Under the pieces are notes generated by a model. That model did not search any database. It was not told the origin of the DNA and saw nothing but the letters and a program-made list of their open reading frames with translations. 64,000 bases of DNA from an uncultured Clostridia bacterium (GTDB lineage: Bacteria > Bacillota > Clostridia > Christensenellales > Borkfalkiaceae). Positions 31,014 to 38,574 of this stretch are shown one piece after another. The stretch covers positions 1 through 64,000 of the forward strand of contig CAKQRD010000003.1 of the NCBI GenBank assembly GCA_934271275.1, given 5' to 3'. The translations under genes and the position numbers were made by a program. Position 1 is the stretch's first letter; each line of letters opens with the position of its first letter.

Positions 31014-31501
31014 TGGCAAGCATATTGGGATTTACCTTGAAAGGCATAAGAACCTTTCGGGGAAGAGACTGGGACGGAGTCCAAGGAAACATCTACTACA
31101 AAGGCAAGAAAGTCGGATGGTATAACGACAGCGGTGACGGCGGGGCGGCGGACATCGACTTCGAGGGAACAATCGAAAAGCGAAACAAGATGGACGAACT
31201 ACTCAAAGCCGCTGCGGTCGAATACTACAAGAGATACCCGATGACGGGCATCTATGCGGATCTTCCGATAGATTCCGAACTCTTTATGTCGGCACTTGTG
31301 GGAATCATCGATGACGAAAAGGAATACAAAAAGGCGGTGAAAGGCGGATATACGAAACTCATTGTGTACACCGATCCTAAAACGCGGTTTCAGATGCTTG
31401 CCAAGTTCCCGTCAACGGAGAGTATGGAAAAGTACATTGCGGAAAAGGGCATAACGGTAGAGAGAAAGTACGAGAAAATCGAAGATTTTACCATCGAATA
31501 A
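31013..31501 (+). CDS. Phage protein of unknown function
   Basis: This protein has 162 residues. The N-terminal part (LKGIRTFRGRDWDGVQGNIYYKGKKVGWYND) looks beta-rich, and the rest is mixed. No motif recognised. Coupled to the DUF6809 gene (TAATG) in the copy-C transcript. Confidence 0.65.
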   Translation: MASILGFTLKGIRTFRGRDWDGVQGNIYYKGKKVGWYNDSGDGGAADIDFEGTIEKRNKMDELLKAAAVEYYKRYPMTGIYADLPIDSELFMSALVGIIDDEKEYKKAVKGGYTKLIVYTDPKTRFQMLAKFPSTESMEKYIAEKGITVERKYEKIEDFTIE

Positions 31502-31559
31502 AGGGCAAAAACAAAGCCCTTTTTTCTTTGTTAATTCTTTGTGTTTTAGCGCGTTTTCG

Positions 31560-31587
31560 CTGGGCTCTTTCGGTTGTTTACGGTATA
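31560..31587 (+). promoter_or_regulatory. Phage sigma promoter, copy D
   Basis: CTGGGCTCTTTC and ACGGTATA keep the 28-base geometry. About 80 bases around it are nearly identical to copy E. An AGGGCAAAAAC...GCCCTTTTTT terminator lies just upstream at 31502-31526. Confidence 0.7.
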
Positions 31588-31636
31588 TTGTAGGTACAAA
31601 AACAAAGCAAGGCAAACAGCCGAAAGGAGCATAAAA

Positions 31637-31843
31637 ATGGAAACGAAAAAGGAAATCCGCAACTACTGCAAGAACAAGCTCAACGCACTGGTGAGAGACC
31701 ATAACCACTACAACAAAGTGAAATACACGGACGCGGTCAAAGACTACAGAACGGCAATCGAAGTCCTTGTCGACTACGCAAAAAGAAACGGCATCAAAAT
31801 CGGATACACGATGGACGAAAACGGATACATCACGGTGGCATAA
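31637..31843 (+). CDS. Small phage protein of the sigma regulon
   Basis: This helical, basic protein has 68 residues (METKKEIRNYCKNKLNALVRDHNHYNKVKY). GAAAGGAGC precedes the ATG at 31637. Unknown function. Confidence 0.65.
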   Translation: METKKEIRNYCKNKLNALVRDHNHYNKVKYTDAVKDYRTAIEVLVDYAKRNGIKIGYTMDENGYITVA

Positions 31844-31856
31844 GGGGGACGGAACA

Positions 31857-32162
31857 ATGGCAAAACAAAAAGACATCTTCAGAACACTCAAATACTACAG
31901 CCACGGATTCCATACCCATGCGACCGAAGAAGAGAACAAGGCGTACGATGCCAAGGTCGAAGAACTCAAAGCAACGATACTCGCCGATGTTGAACACGCT
32001 CCCGAAATCATAGCAGACGAGTTCGCCAAGCATCAGGCAAAGATGTATCGCGCCCAGATGCAAGGGCAATACGCCGAGCTGATATGCAATGCCGAATGGA
32101 AAGCAATCGATAATACGCTAATGGCACTTATCGACAGCAAACCGCTAAAAAAGACGAAATAA
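31857..32162 (+). CDS. Small phage protein of the sigma regulon
   Basis: This protein has 101 residues and is mainly helical (ATEEENKAYDAKVEELKATILADVEHAPEIIADE). GGGGGACGG just ahead supports the ATG at 31857. Second gene of the copy-D transcript. Unknown function. Confidence 0.65.
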   Translation: MAKQKDIFRTLKYYSHGFHTHATEEENKAYDAKVEELKATILADVEHAPEIIADEFAKHQAKMYRAQMQGQYAELICNAEWKAIDNTLMALIDSKPLKKTK

Positions 32163-32252
32163 GACCGAAAACGACAAAAAATCCAACCGTTCGACAGGGC
32201 GGTTTGGTGTTTGATTTTGTTTGTTAATTCTTTGTGTTTTCACGCATTTTCG

Positions 32253-32280
32253 CTGGGCTCTTACGATTGTTTACGGTATA
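32253..32280 (+). promoter_or_regulatory. Phage sigma promoter, copy E
   Basis: CTGGGCTCTTAC and ACGGTATA stand at the fixed spacing. It lies 30 bases before the gene at 32311, and its surroundings are a near copy of copy D. Confidence 0.7.
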
Positions 32281-32310
32281 TTGTAGGTACAAAAACAAAG
32301 GAGCAAAACA

Positions 32311-32490
32311 ATGAAAAAACAACTCATCGAAATCGCAAAAAAGAACTCATACAGCATCGAAGAAAGAGGTGACCTCGAAACCCGAAACAGCGACAGCGAA
32401 GACTTCATCGAAATGAGTGTGTGGAGCATAAAGGCAATGCTCGAAGAAGCCTACGAACTCGGCAAAAAGGCTACCAAAGCGAATAAATAA
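32311..32490 (+). CDS. DUF6900-like small protein
   Basis: This protein has 59 residues. LIEIAKKNSYSIEERGDLETRNSDSEDFIEMSVWSIKAMLEEAYELGKKA carries the TRNSD-S-x-D-F and W-S-I-K signature of DUF6900 proteins, small proteins of gut Firmicutes mobile elements. AAAGGAGC precedes the ATG. Function unknown. Confidence 0.78.
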   Translation: MKKQLIEIAKKNSYSIEERGDLETRNSDSEDFIEMSVWSIKAMLEEAYELGKKATKANK

Positions 32491-32502
32491 GGGGTGGCAG
32501 AG

Positions 32503-32826
32503 ATGAAAGCAACAATCGTGAGAAAGGTAGCAAACATAAAGGATTGGCACGATGCAGTAGCAGAATACAAATACATGCACGGCAAGGAAATGCCGAAAGC
32601 GGAAGTCAAAGTGGAGAAAACAATCCATCTGACCGCAACCGAGTTCGACAAGGTAGCGAACGACCTATTCGAAGACTGCAAATGGGTACAGGAAAACAAA
32701 GACCTTATGAGAATAGATGAAGACGGAGTGTGGCACATGATAGCACTTCAATGCAAGGACAGAAACTACAAAATCCTAATCAACAGCGAGGGGTTCTCCT
32801 ATCCGAGATACACCGCCATCGTATAA
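32503..32826 (+). CDS. DUF6329-like phage protein
   Basis: This protein has 107 residues. The tail (IALQCKDRNYKILINSEGFSYPRYTAIV) and the middle (IHLTATEFDKVANDLFEDC) resemble the DUF6329 proteins of Clostridia elements. The ATG at 32503 follows GGGGTGG. Last gene of the copy-E transcript before the head module; a weak hairpin (ACACCGCC/GGCGGTGT, 32850-32872) follows. Confidence 0.7.
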   Translation: MKATIVRKVANIKDWHDAVAEYKYMHGKEMPKAEVKVEKTIHLTATEFDKVANDLFEDCKWVQENKDLMRIDEDGVWHMIALQCKDRNYKILINSEGFSYPRYTAIV

Positions 32827-32891
32827 CATAAAAAATAACAGAACACGGACACCGCCCAAACAAGGCGGTGTTCGGCATTTATGGAGGTAAA

Positions 32892-34220
32892 ATGGGAATA
32901 TTCGGACGGAGCAGAGACGCTCCCAGAAAAGAGAAACGAACAGCACCGTCAAAGGAAATGCAAGAGTTCATCAGGGGTGTAGATGTCGACTTTATCGGCA
33001 ACAGCAACAGCGGCATCAATGTGGACGAAATGCGGGCGATGCAAACTTCCGCCGTTTATGCTTGCGTGAAGATCTTGGCGGAGACAATAGCGAGTTTACC
33101 GCTACACCTATTTAAGAAAGGAAAAGGCGATAAGAATGAAATGGCGGAGCAACATCCGCTTTTTTCTTGCCTTTACGAGTTCCCGAACGAAGAGATGACG
33201 AGTTTCGAGTTCAGGGAAACGATGATGACATCGCTCCTTTTGTGGGGTAACGCATACGCAAGAATCATCCGAAAACAAGGTCATACGACCGAACTGTGGT
33301 ACTTAAGGCCGAACCAAATGGTAGTGGAGCGTGACAGCACCACGGGCAAGATTAAGTACACCTATTCGGACGATATAACCAACCAAACCTACGTGTATCG
33401 CCCAGACCAAATCTTCCACATCAAAGCAATGTCCATAGACGGAGTGAAAGGATTGAGCCCCATAGCGCAAGCAAGAGAGGCGGTTGGACTCGCCTTGGCA
33501 ACGGAAGAGTACGGTGCGAAGTTCTTCGGCAACGGAGCAAGACCGGGCGGTGTGTTGGAACATCCCGGCACGCTCAAAGATCCCGAAAAACTCCGACAGT
33601 CTTGGAATCAAGTGTATCAGGGGACACGGAACAGTCATAAGGTGGCGGTACTTGAAGAAGGGATGAAGTACCACACCATAGGCATCGCACCCGAAGACGC
33701 ACAGTTCTTGGAAACGAGAAAGTACCAAGTGAACGAGATATGCCGTATCTTCCGTGTTCCGCCGCACCTTGTCGGTGACCTTGAAAGGGCAACCTTTTCC
33801 AACATAGAACATCAATCCATAGAGTTTGTTCAGCACACCATACGGCCGTGGCTCGTAAGGTGGGAGCAAGAGATAAGCCGTTCACTCCTTGACGAGAAAG
33901 AACGGCTTTTGTATTTCGCCAAGTTCAATGTCGACGGACTGTTACGCGGTGACTACAAATCCCGAATGGAAGGCTATTCCATAGGACGGCAAAACGGGTG
34001 GTTGTCTATCAACGATATAAGGCGGCTCGAAGATATGAGCCTTGTCCCGGCGGAACAGGGCGGTGACGATTACCTCGTCAACGGCTCGATGATGTCGGCA
34101 CAGGTCGGACAGCAGAACAAACAAAACAATCCAGACGAAGGAGGTAGCGATGGAGAAGAAAACAAACAAAAAGGAACTCCGAATGCTCCCGCTAAAGGAA
34201 ATAAGAATAAACGAAAGTGA
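32892..34220 (+). CDS. Phage portal protein, HK97 family
   Basis: This protein has 442 residues. The start MGIFGR, then the AVYACVKILAETIASLPLHLF, TEEYGAKFFGNGARPGGVL and RVPPHLVGDLERATFSNIEHQ segments are typical of HK97-type portals. Twelve subunits form the DNA entry ring at one capsid vertex. ATGGAGGT precedes the ATG. The last 71 bases, coding for a low-complexity N/G/K tail, overlap the protease gene. Confidence 0.95.
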   Translation: MGIFGRSRDAPRKEKRTAPSKEMQEFIRGVDVDFIGNSNSGINVDEMRAMQTSAVYACVKILAETIASLPLHLFKKGKGDKNEMAEQHPLFSCLYEFPNEEMTSFEFRETMMTSLLLWGNAYARIIRKQGHTTELWYLRPNQMVVERDSTTGKIKYTYSDDITNQTYVYRPDQIFHIKAMSIDGVKGLSPIAQAREAVGLALATEEYGAKFFGNGARPGGVLEHPGTLKDPEKLRQSWNQVYQGTRNSHKVAVLEEGMKYHTIGIAPEDAQFLETRKYQVNEICRIFRVPPHLVGDLERATFSNIEHQSIEFVQHTIRPWLVRWEQEISRSLLDEKERLLYFAKFNVDGLLRGDYKSRMEGYSIGRQNGWLSINDIRRLEDMSLVPAEQGGDDYLVNGSMMSAQVGQQNKQNNPDEGGSDGEENKQKGTPNAPAKGNKNKRK

Positions 34221-34785
34221 CGGCGGAACGTGTATCGAAGGACACGCCGCCGTTTTCGATTCGTGGTCTGAAACCTTGGGCGGCATTTTCCCGTTCAAAG
34301 AGAAAGTGCGTAAGGGCGCATTTGCGGAGAGCATCGGCAGGGACGATATCCGTGCGCTGTTCAATCACGATCCAAACTATGTACTCGGCAGAAACAGAGC
34401 GGGAACGCTCGAACTCGTAGAAGACGATGTGGGACTCCGTGTCCGCATTACTCCGCCAGATACGAGTTGGGCAAGGGATATCACTACGAGCATCCGCCGT
34501 GGGGACATTTCGCAGATGTCAATCGGTTTTGTGGTGGAGGACGATGAATGGTCATCCAAAGACGGAATCGACACGCGAGAACTCAAAAAGGTTCGATTGT
34601 TTGACGTATCGCCCGTAACGTTCCCGGCATACGCGGCAACCGATGTCGGTGTTCGTGCGATGCAAGAGTACGATGCGTATAAGACGGAACAGCGAAAGAT
34701 GTCGGAAGATGCCGAAAACGCAGTTAAAAAGGCGAAACAGCAGGAAAAACTCAAGAACCTGCAAGCAAAATTCAAAATCATTTAA
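34150..34785 (+). CDS. Prohead protease, HK97 family
   Basis: This protein has 211 residues. The S78-type serine protease has its His in LFNHDPNYVLGR (~75) and Ser in ISQMSIGFVV (~125). It cleaves the scaffold (delta) domain of the capsid protein during maturation. GAAGGAGGT lies before the ATG, inside the end of the portal gene. Confidence 0.94.
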   Translation: MEKKTNKKELRMLPLKEIRINESDGGTCIEGHAAVFDSWSETLGGIFPFKEKVRKGAFAESIGRDDIRALFNHDPNYVLGRNRAGTLELVEDDVGLRVRITPPDTSWARDITTSIRRGDISQMSIGFVVEDDEWSSKDGIDTRELKKVRLFDVSPVTFPAYAATDVGVRAMQEYDAYKTEQRKMSEDAENAVKKAKQQEKLKNLQAKFKII

Positions 34786-34799
34786 TCGGAGGAAAACAG

Positions 34800-36086
34800 A
34801 TGAATATGAAGAAAATTCTCGAAATGAAGGCAAAGAGAGAGGACGCAAGACTCAAGGCGATGGCTGTGCTTAACAAGGCGGAAGCCGAAGACCGTTTCCT
34901 CTCCGAAGAAGAGCAGAAAGATATTGACAAGTACGAAGAGGAAATCCGTGCGTGGGATGAGAGTATCGGCAGAGCGGAAAAACTTCTCGCTATCGAACCC
35001 GAAGATCGTTCGAGCGAGAAACCCGAAGTAAAACCCACTCCCGCCAAGGACAACGAAAAGAGATTCGCGTCTTTTGGCGAGCAACTCATGGCAGCATACA
35101 GAGCGGCAATGCCGGGCGGTAAGGTGGACGAGAGACTTTCCACGAGAGCGGCAAGCGGTCTTAACGAAACCACTCCCTCGGACGGCGGTTTCCTTGTACA
35201 GCAGGATTTCGTGACCGAACTCTTGAAGAGAACCTATGAAACGGGTATTCTCGCAAGCAAGGTCAAGAAGATTCCTATCAGCACCAACGCGAACGGCATG
35301 AAAATCAATGCCATTGACGAAGACAGTCGTGCAAACGGCTCTCGTTGGGGCGGTGTTCAGACCTACTGGGAAGGTGAAGCGGACGAGATCACCGCAAGTA
35401 AACCCAAGTTCAGGCAGATGGAACTGTCGCTCAAGAAACTTACAGGTCTTTGCTATGCGACCGATGAACTCTTGCAGGACGCGGCGGCACTCGAAGCCGT
35501 TATTCGTCAGGCATTCGCAGAAGAGTTCGGGTTCAAGATTGACGATGCCATTCTTTCGGGTAGCGGCGAGGGCGAACCGCTCGGCATCCTTAACAGCGGT
35601 GCAATCGTGACCGTGGCGAAAGAAGCAAGCCAGACGGATACAATCACCGTGGAGAACCTCATCAAGATGTGGAACAGACTGTGGTCTCGTTCCAGAGCGA
35701 ATGCGGTGTGGTATATCAACCAAGAGCTTGAACCTTACCTTTACACGCTCAAAATCGGAGATAAACCCGTGTATATTCCGGCAGGCGGTCTTTCTGAGAA
35801 ACCTTACGGCACACTTTTCGGCAGACCTGTTGTGCCTATCGAACAGTGCAGCGCCGCAGGCGAAGTCGGTGACATCATCCTTGCGGATATCGGTCAGTAC
35901 CTTCTCATCGATAAGGGCGGCATTAAGTCGGCAAGTTCCATTCACGTCAGATTCCTTTACGATGAGAACGTGTTCCGTTTCATCTACAGGGTTGACGGCA
36001 AACCGATCTGGACGAAACCGCTCACTCCTTACAAGGGTAGCGCGACCGTTTCGCCGTTCGTCACTCTTGCAAAGAGGGGCGCGTAA
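34800..36086 (+). CDS. Major capsid protein, HK97 family
   Basis: This protein has 428 residues. Residues 1-~110 are a charged coiled-coil scaffold (delta) domain, expected to be removed by the protease. The HK97 fold follows (SDGGFLVQQDFVTELLKRTYETGILASKV; GSGEGEPLGIL; LYGTLFGRPVV-like PYGTLFGRPVV). It builds the icosahedral shell. Confidence 0.95.
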   Translation: MNMKKILEMKAKREDARLKAMAVLNKAEAEDRFLSEEEQKDIDKYEEEIRAWDESIGRAEKLLAIEPEDRSSEKPEVKPTPAKDNEKRFASFGEQLMAAYRAAMPGGKVDERLSTRAASGLNETTPSDGGFLVQQDFVTELLKRTYETGILASKVKKIPISTNANGMKINAIDEDSRANGSRWGGVQTYWEGEADEITASKPKFRQMELSLKKLTGLCYATDELLQDAAALEAVIRQAFAEEFGFKIDDAILSGSGEGEPLGILNSGAIVTVAKEASQTDTITVENLIKMWNRLWSRSRANAVWYINQELEPYLYTLKIGDKPVYIPAGGLSEKPYGTLFGRPVVPIEQCSAAGEVGDIILADIGQYLLIDKGGIKSASSIHVRFLYDENVFRFIYRVDGKPIWTKPLTPYKGSATVSPFVTLAKRGA

Positions 36087-36112
36087 ACCAAAAACAATAG
36101 GGAGGTATGAGT

Positions 36113-36403
36113 ATGATTACTCTTCAAGAAGCCAAAGAGTTTTTGAGAGTTGACGGCGATGACGAGGAAAATCTCATAGCCTCGCTTATAGTAGCGGCGC
36201 GGGAACTGACGGAAGATGTGCTTCGAAGACCGCTTGCGGAAATCGAGCCCCTTCCCGAAACCGTGCGGCAGGCAATGCTCATAGTCGTAGCCACGCTTTA
36301 CGAAGAAAGGCAAATCTCAAAGGATAAGACGGGTATCGACATATCCGAAACCCTTGACCTTGTCAGGCGAATGCTGTTTGCTTACAGGAAAGAGAGGTTC
36401 TGA
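36113..36403 (+). CDS. Head-tail connector, gp6-like
   Basis: This protein has 96 residues of the phage_gp6/DNA-packaging connector type: ITLQEAKEFLRVDGDDEENLIASLIVAARELTEDVL at the start and an ATLYEER segment later. The ATG at 36113 is preferred because GGAGGT at 36101-36106 is too close to the ATG at 36107. It forms the ring beneath the portal. Confidence 0.88.
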   Translation: MITLQEAKEFLRVDGDDEENLIASLIVAARELTEDVLRRPLAEIEPLPETVRQAMLIVVATLYEERQISKDKTGIDISETLDLVRRMLFAYRKERF

Positions 36404-36753
36404 TGGATATAGGAAGACTGAACCGAAAGGTGGAAATCCTGACCTTTGTGTGGGAGCGAGATGATTTCGGTGGACAAGAAGGAACATGGGTGACAACGGA
36501 CGTAAGGTGGGCGAGTATCGAGCCTGTGAGCGGTACGGAGTATTACACGGCGCAACAAGTTTCAGCGGAAACGGTGGTGAAGATAACGCTCCGATACACG
36601 ACTAACGTGACCGTTCTAAATCGCGTTAGGTACGGAAACTCGTTATATGAAATAATCGGAGTTTCGGACGATAAAACGGGGCATAAAGCCACAATACTCA
36701 ACTGCAAGGAGATCGTGAACGATGGGCTACAGCGCAAAGCAACGGAAGGTTAA
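36403..36753 (+). CDS. Head-tail adaptor (head closure) protein
   Basis: This protein has 116 residues of the SPP1 gp16-like family: IGRLNRKVEIL at the start, VRWASIEPVSGTEYY in the middle and NSLYEIIGVSDDK near the end. It closes the head after packaging. It starts on the stop of the connector gene and overlaps the next gene by 32 bases. Confidence 0.9.
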   Translation: MDIGRLNRKVEILTFVWERDDFGGQEGTWVTTDVRWASIEPVSGTEYYTAQQVSAETVVKITLRYTTNVTVLNRVRYGNSLYEIIGVSDDKTGHKATILNCKEIVNDGLQRKATEG

Positions 36754-37123
36754 AACGAAAGTGGAAGGCGCAGACAAACTCGTGAAAGATATCCGAGCAA
36801 TGGAAGATGCGGCATCATCGGTGCTTATGACGGGAGCAAAGGCAGGCGGTAAGATTGCGCTTGACGATGCAAGGCGAAACTGTCCTGTGGATACGGGAAC
36901 GCTGAAAGCGAGTCTCAAACTCAACGAAGGCAAAGCCACGGAAACCAAAGCGACCGTGTCGGTAGACTATGACAAATCGCTCCGATACGGCACGTTCGTA
37001 GAACTCGGTGCAAGGGGAAGACCTGCCAACCCGTTTCTACGAAATGCCGTGGACGAAAACATCGAAAAGATAAACGATGAGATCGTGAAAGCAATCTCGA
37101 ATGCGGTGGGGAGAAAACTATGA
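36722..37123 (+). CDS. HK97 gp10-like tail-completion protein
   Basis: This protein has 133 residues with the gp10 signature: GKIALDDARRNCPVDTGTLKASL and VELGARGRPANPFLRNAVDE. It joins the tail to the head. ATGA overlap with the next gene. Confidence 0.92.
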   Translation: MGYSAKQRKVKTKVEGADKLVKDIRAMEDAASSVLMTGAKAGGKIALDDARRNCPVDTGTLKASLKLNEGKATETKATVSVDYDKSLRYGTFVELGARGRPANPFLRNAVDENIEKINDEIVKAISNAVGRKL

Positions 37124-37530
37124 CGGACATCTGCCAAGCAATATATGCGTATTTAAGTGAAAACGAACAGATAAAAGAACGTGTGGGGAATAAGATATTC
37201 CCCATAATGCTCCCCGAAGACGCGCCACTCCCGGCAATCGTTTATTCGCCCGTGCTTGCCAACTACGATTCGGCTTTGCAAGGCGATACGGGGTTTGTCA
37301 GACAGACGATGCAGTTCGTGTGCCATGACAGGACGTTCAAGAAAGCAAGAGAATTGTCGAGAATGGTAAAGCGTGCCTTTCAAGACTTTCACGGAAATAT
37401 GTGCGGCTTGGAAATCCAAGCCGTTTTCATTAAAACGGACTACGAGTACAACGGGAACACCGCATTGAAGTTCAATACGGAAGAGTACCTGTCGAGCATC
37501 GAGTTCGAGTTTTATTACAACGAAAAATAG
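37120..37530 (+). CDS. Tail terminator/completion protein (DUF3168-like)
   Basis: This protein has 136 residues (ICQAIYAYLSENEQIKERVGNKIFPIMLPEDAPLPAIVY), matching the position and pattern of DUF3168 tail-terminator proteins that cap the tail tube at its head end. Family membership is from pattern and gene order. Confidence 0.8.
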   Translation: MTDICQAIYAYLSENEQIKERVGNKIFPIMLPEDAPLPAIVYSPVLANYDSALQGDTGFVRQTMQFVCHDRTFKKARELSRMVKRAFQDFHGNMCGLEIQAVFIKTDYEYNGNTALKFNTEEYLSSIEFEFYYNEK

Positions 37531-37540
37531 GAGGACGAAA

Positions 37541-37942
37541 ATGGCGGTAGCAGGTAAAAACGGAAAAGTGATTATCGGTGAGAGCGGAAACCAAAAGGTA
37601 GCCGCAATCAAGAACTGGTCGCTTGAACTGTCGCTTGAAACTTTGGAAACGACCGCTCTCGGCGATGACTGGAAAAACTACATCACGGGACTGAAAGAGT
37701 GGACTGCGAGTTCGGAAGGCGATTACGAAGTTCCGACCGACACGCAAGGACAGGCGGCATTGCAAGAGGCATATCTTGCAGGCACGACCGTAATCGTAAA
37801 GCTGTATGTGGATAATGCGAACTACTATCAGGGAACGGCATACATCAGCAGTTTGTCAATCGAAGACCCGGTGGATGACGTGGTCAGCATCAGCCTTGAA
37901 CTTACGGGTACGGGCGAGTTAAGTTTTCATAAAGGAGAGTAA
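37541..37942 (+). CDS. Major tail tube protein
   Basis: This protein has 133 residues of the TP901-1 type: GKVIIGESGNQKVAAIKNWSLELSLETLETTALGDDWKNYITGLKEWTASSEGD and a final LELTGTGEL. It polymerises as hexamer rings into the long tail tube. AGGAGGACG precedes the ATG. Confidence 0.9.
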   Translation: MAVAGKNGKVIIGESGNQKVAAIKNWSLELSLETLETTALGDDWKNYITGLKEWTASSEGDYEVPTDTQGQAALQEAYLAGTTVIVKLYVDNANYYQGTAYISSLSIEDPVDDVVSISLELTGTGELSFHKGE

Positions 37943-37944
37943 GA

Positions 37945-38247
37945 ATGAAGAACGGAGTAACCATCAATCTGGATAAACCCAGAACATTGAGATACGGCAT
38001 CAATGCGCTCGTCAAGGTGGAAGACCTTACGGGCAAAAGCATTACGGCGCTTGACCTTTCGCACGTGGGCATCAAAGACTTGCTCATTATCGTGTATGCG
38101 GGGCTTTGCCACGAAGACAAAACCCTTACGCTCGAAAAGGTCGGTGACCTTATTGACGAGTATTCAAACATCACCGAGATTGCGGACAAACTCGGCGAAG
38201 CCTTTACGCTTGCATTCGGCAAGGCAGAAGGTAAACAGGGGGAATAA
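37945..38247 (+). CDS. Tail assembly chaperone, first frame (gpG-like)
   Basis: This protein has 100 residues (DKPRTLRYGINALVKVEDLTGKSITALDLSHVGIKDLLIIVYAGLCHEDKTLTL), the typical first tail-assembly chaperone that precedes the tape measure gene. Its end carries a run of five G just before the stop, where a -1 shift leads into the next frame. Confidence 0.88.
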   Translation: MKNGVTINLDKPRTLRYGINALVKVEDLTGKSITALDLSHVGIKDLLIIVYAGLCHEDKTLTLEKVGDLIDEYSNITEIADKLGEAFTLAFGKAEGKQGE

Positions 38248-38561
38248 GTGAGACTGCTTTTGACCTTTCCGAGTTTTGCGAAAAGGCAGTCGTGTTCTTT
38301 GACATAGATCCCTTACGAATCGGCAATTACACTCCGTATGAAGTAATGCTCCTTGCAAAGCAAAAGCGAGAGCGGGAAACTCGACTGTTCGAGGACAACA
38401 TCACGCTTGCGTGGCATACGGAAGCCTTTGCACGGCAAAAGAAGTTGCCGAGCCTTTCAAAGGTATTGAAAGATATAAGGAAGAAACCGAAAAAAACAAA
38501 CTCGGCGGGTGATGCTGTTCTCAAAGCAATGGCGGCAGAGCAAGGGGTAATAATCAAATAG
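38235..38561 (+). CDS. Tail assembly chaperone, second frame (gpGT extension)
   Basis: The -1 frame is open from 38235 to 38561 and has no good start or ribosome binding site before 38292. It begins with T-G-G-I-S-E-T-A-F-D-L-S-E-F, then IDPLRIGNYTPYEVMLLAKQKRERETRL, as in second-frame chaperones. It is expected to be made as a C-terminal extension of the upstream protein by -1 frameshifting at GGGGG (38238-38242), six bases before the first-frame stop. The shift itself is inferred. Confidence 0.78.
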   Translation, partial: TGGISETAFDLSEFCEKAVVFFDIDPLRIGNYTPYEVMLLAKQKRERETRLFEDNITLAWHTEAFARQKKLPSLSKVLKDIRKKPKKTNSAGDAVLKAMAAEQGVIIK

Positions 38562-38574
38562 GGGGTGAGGACAG

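Noticed and set aside
34782..35945. 387-codon minus-strand frame opposite the capsid gene
   Set aside because: Shadow of the major capsid gene; no ribosome binding site or domain.
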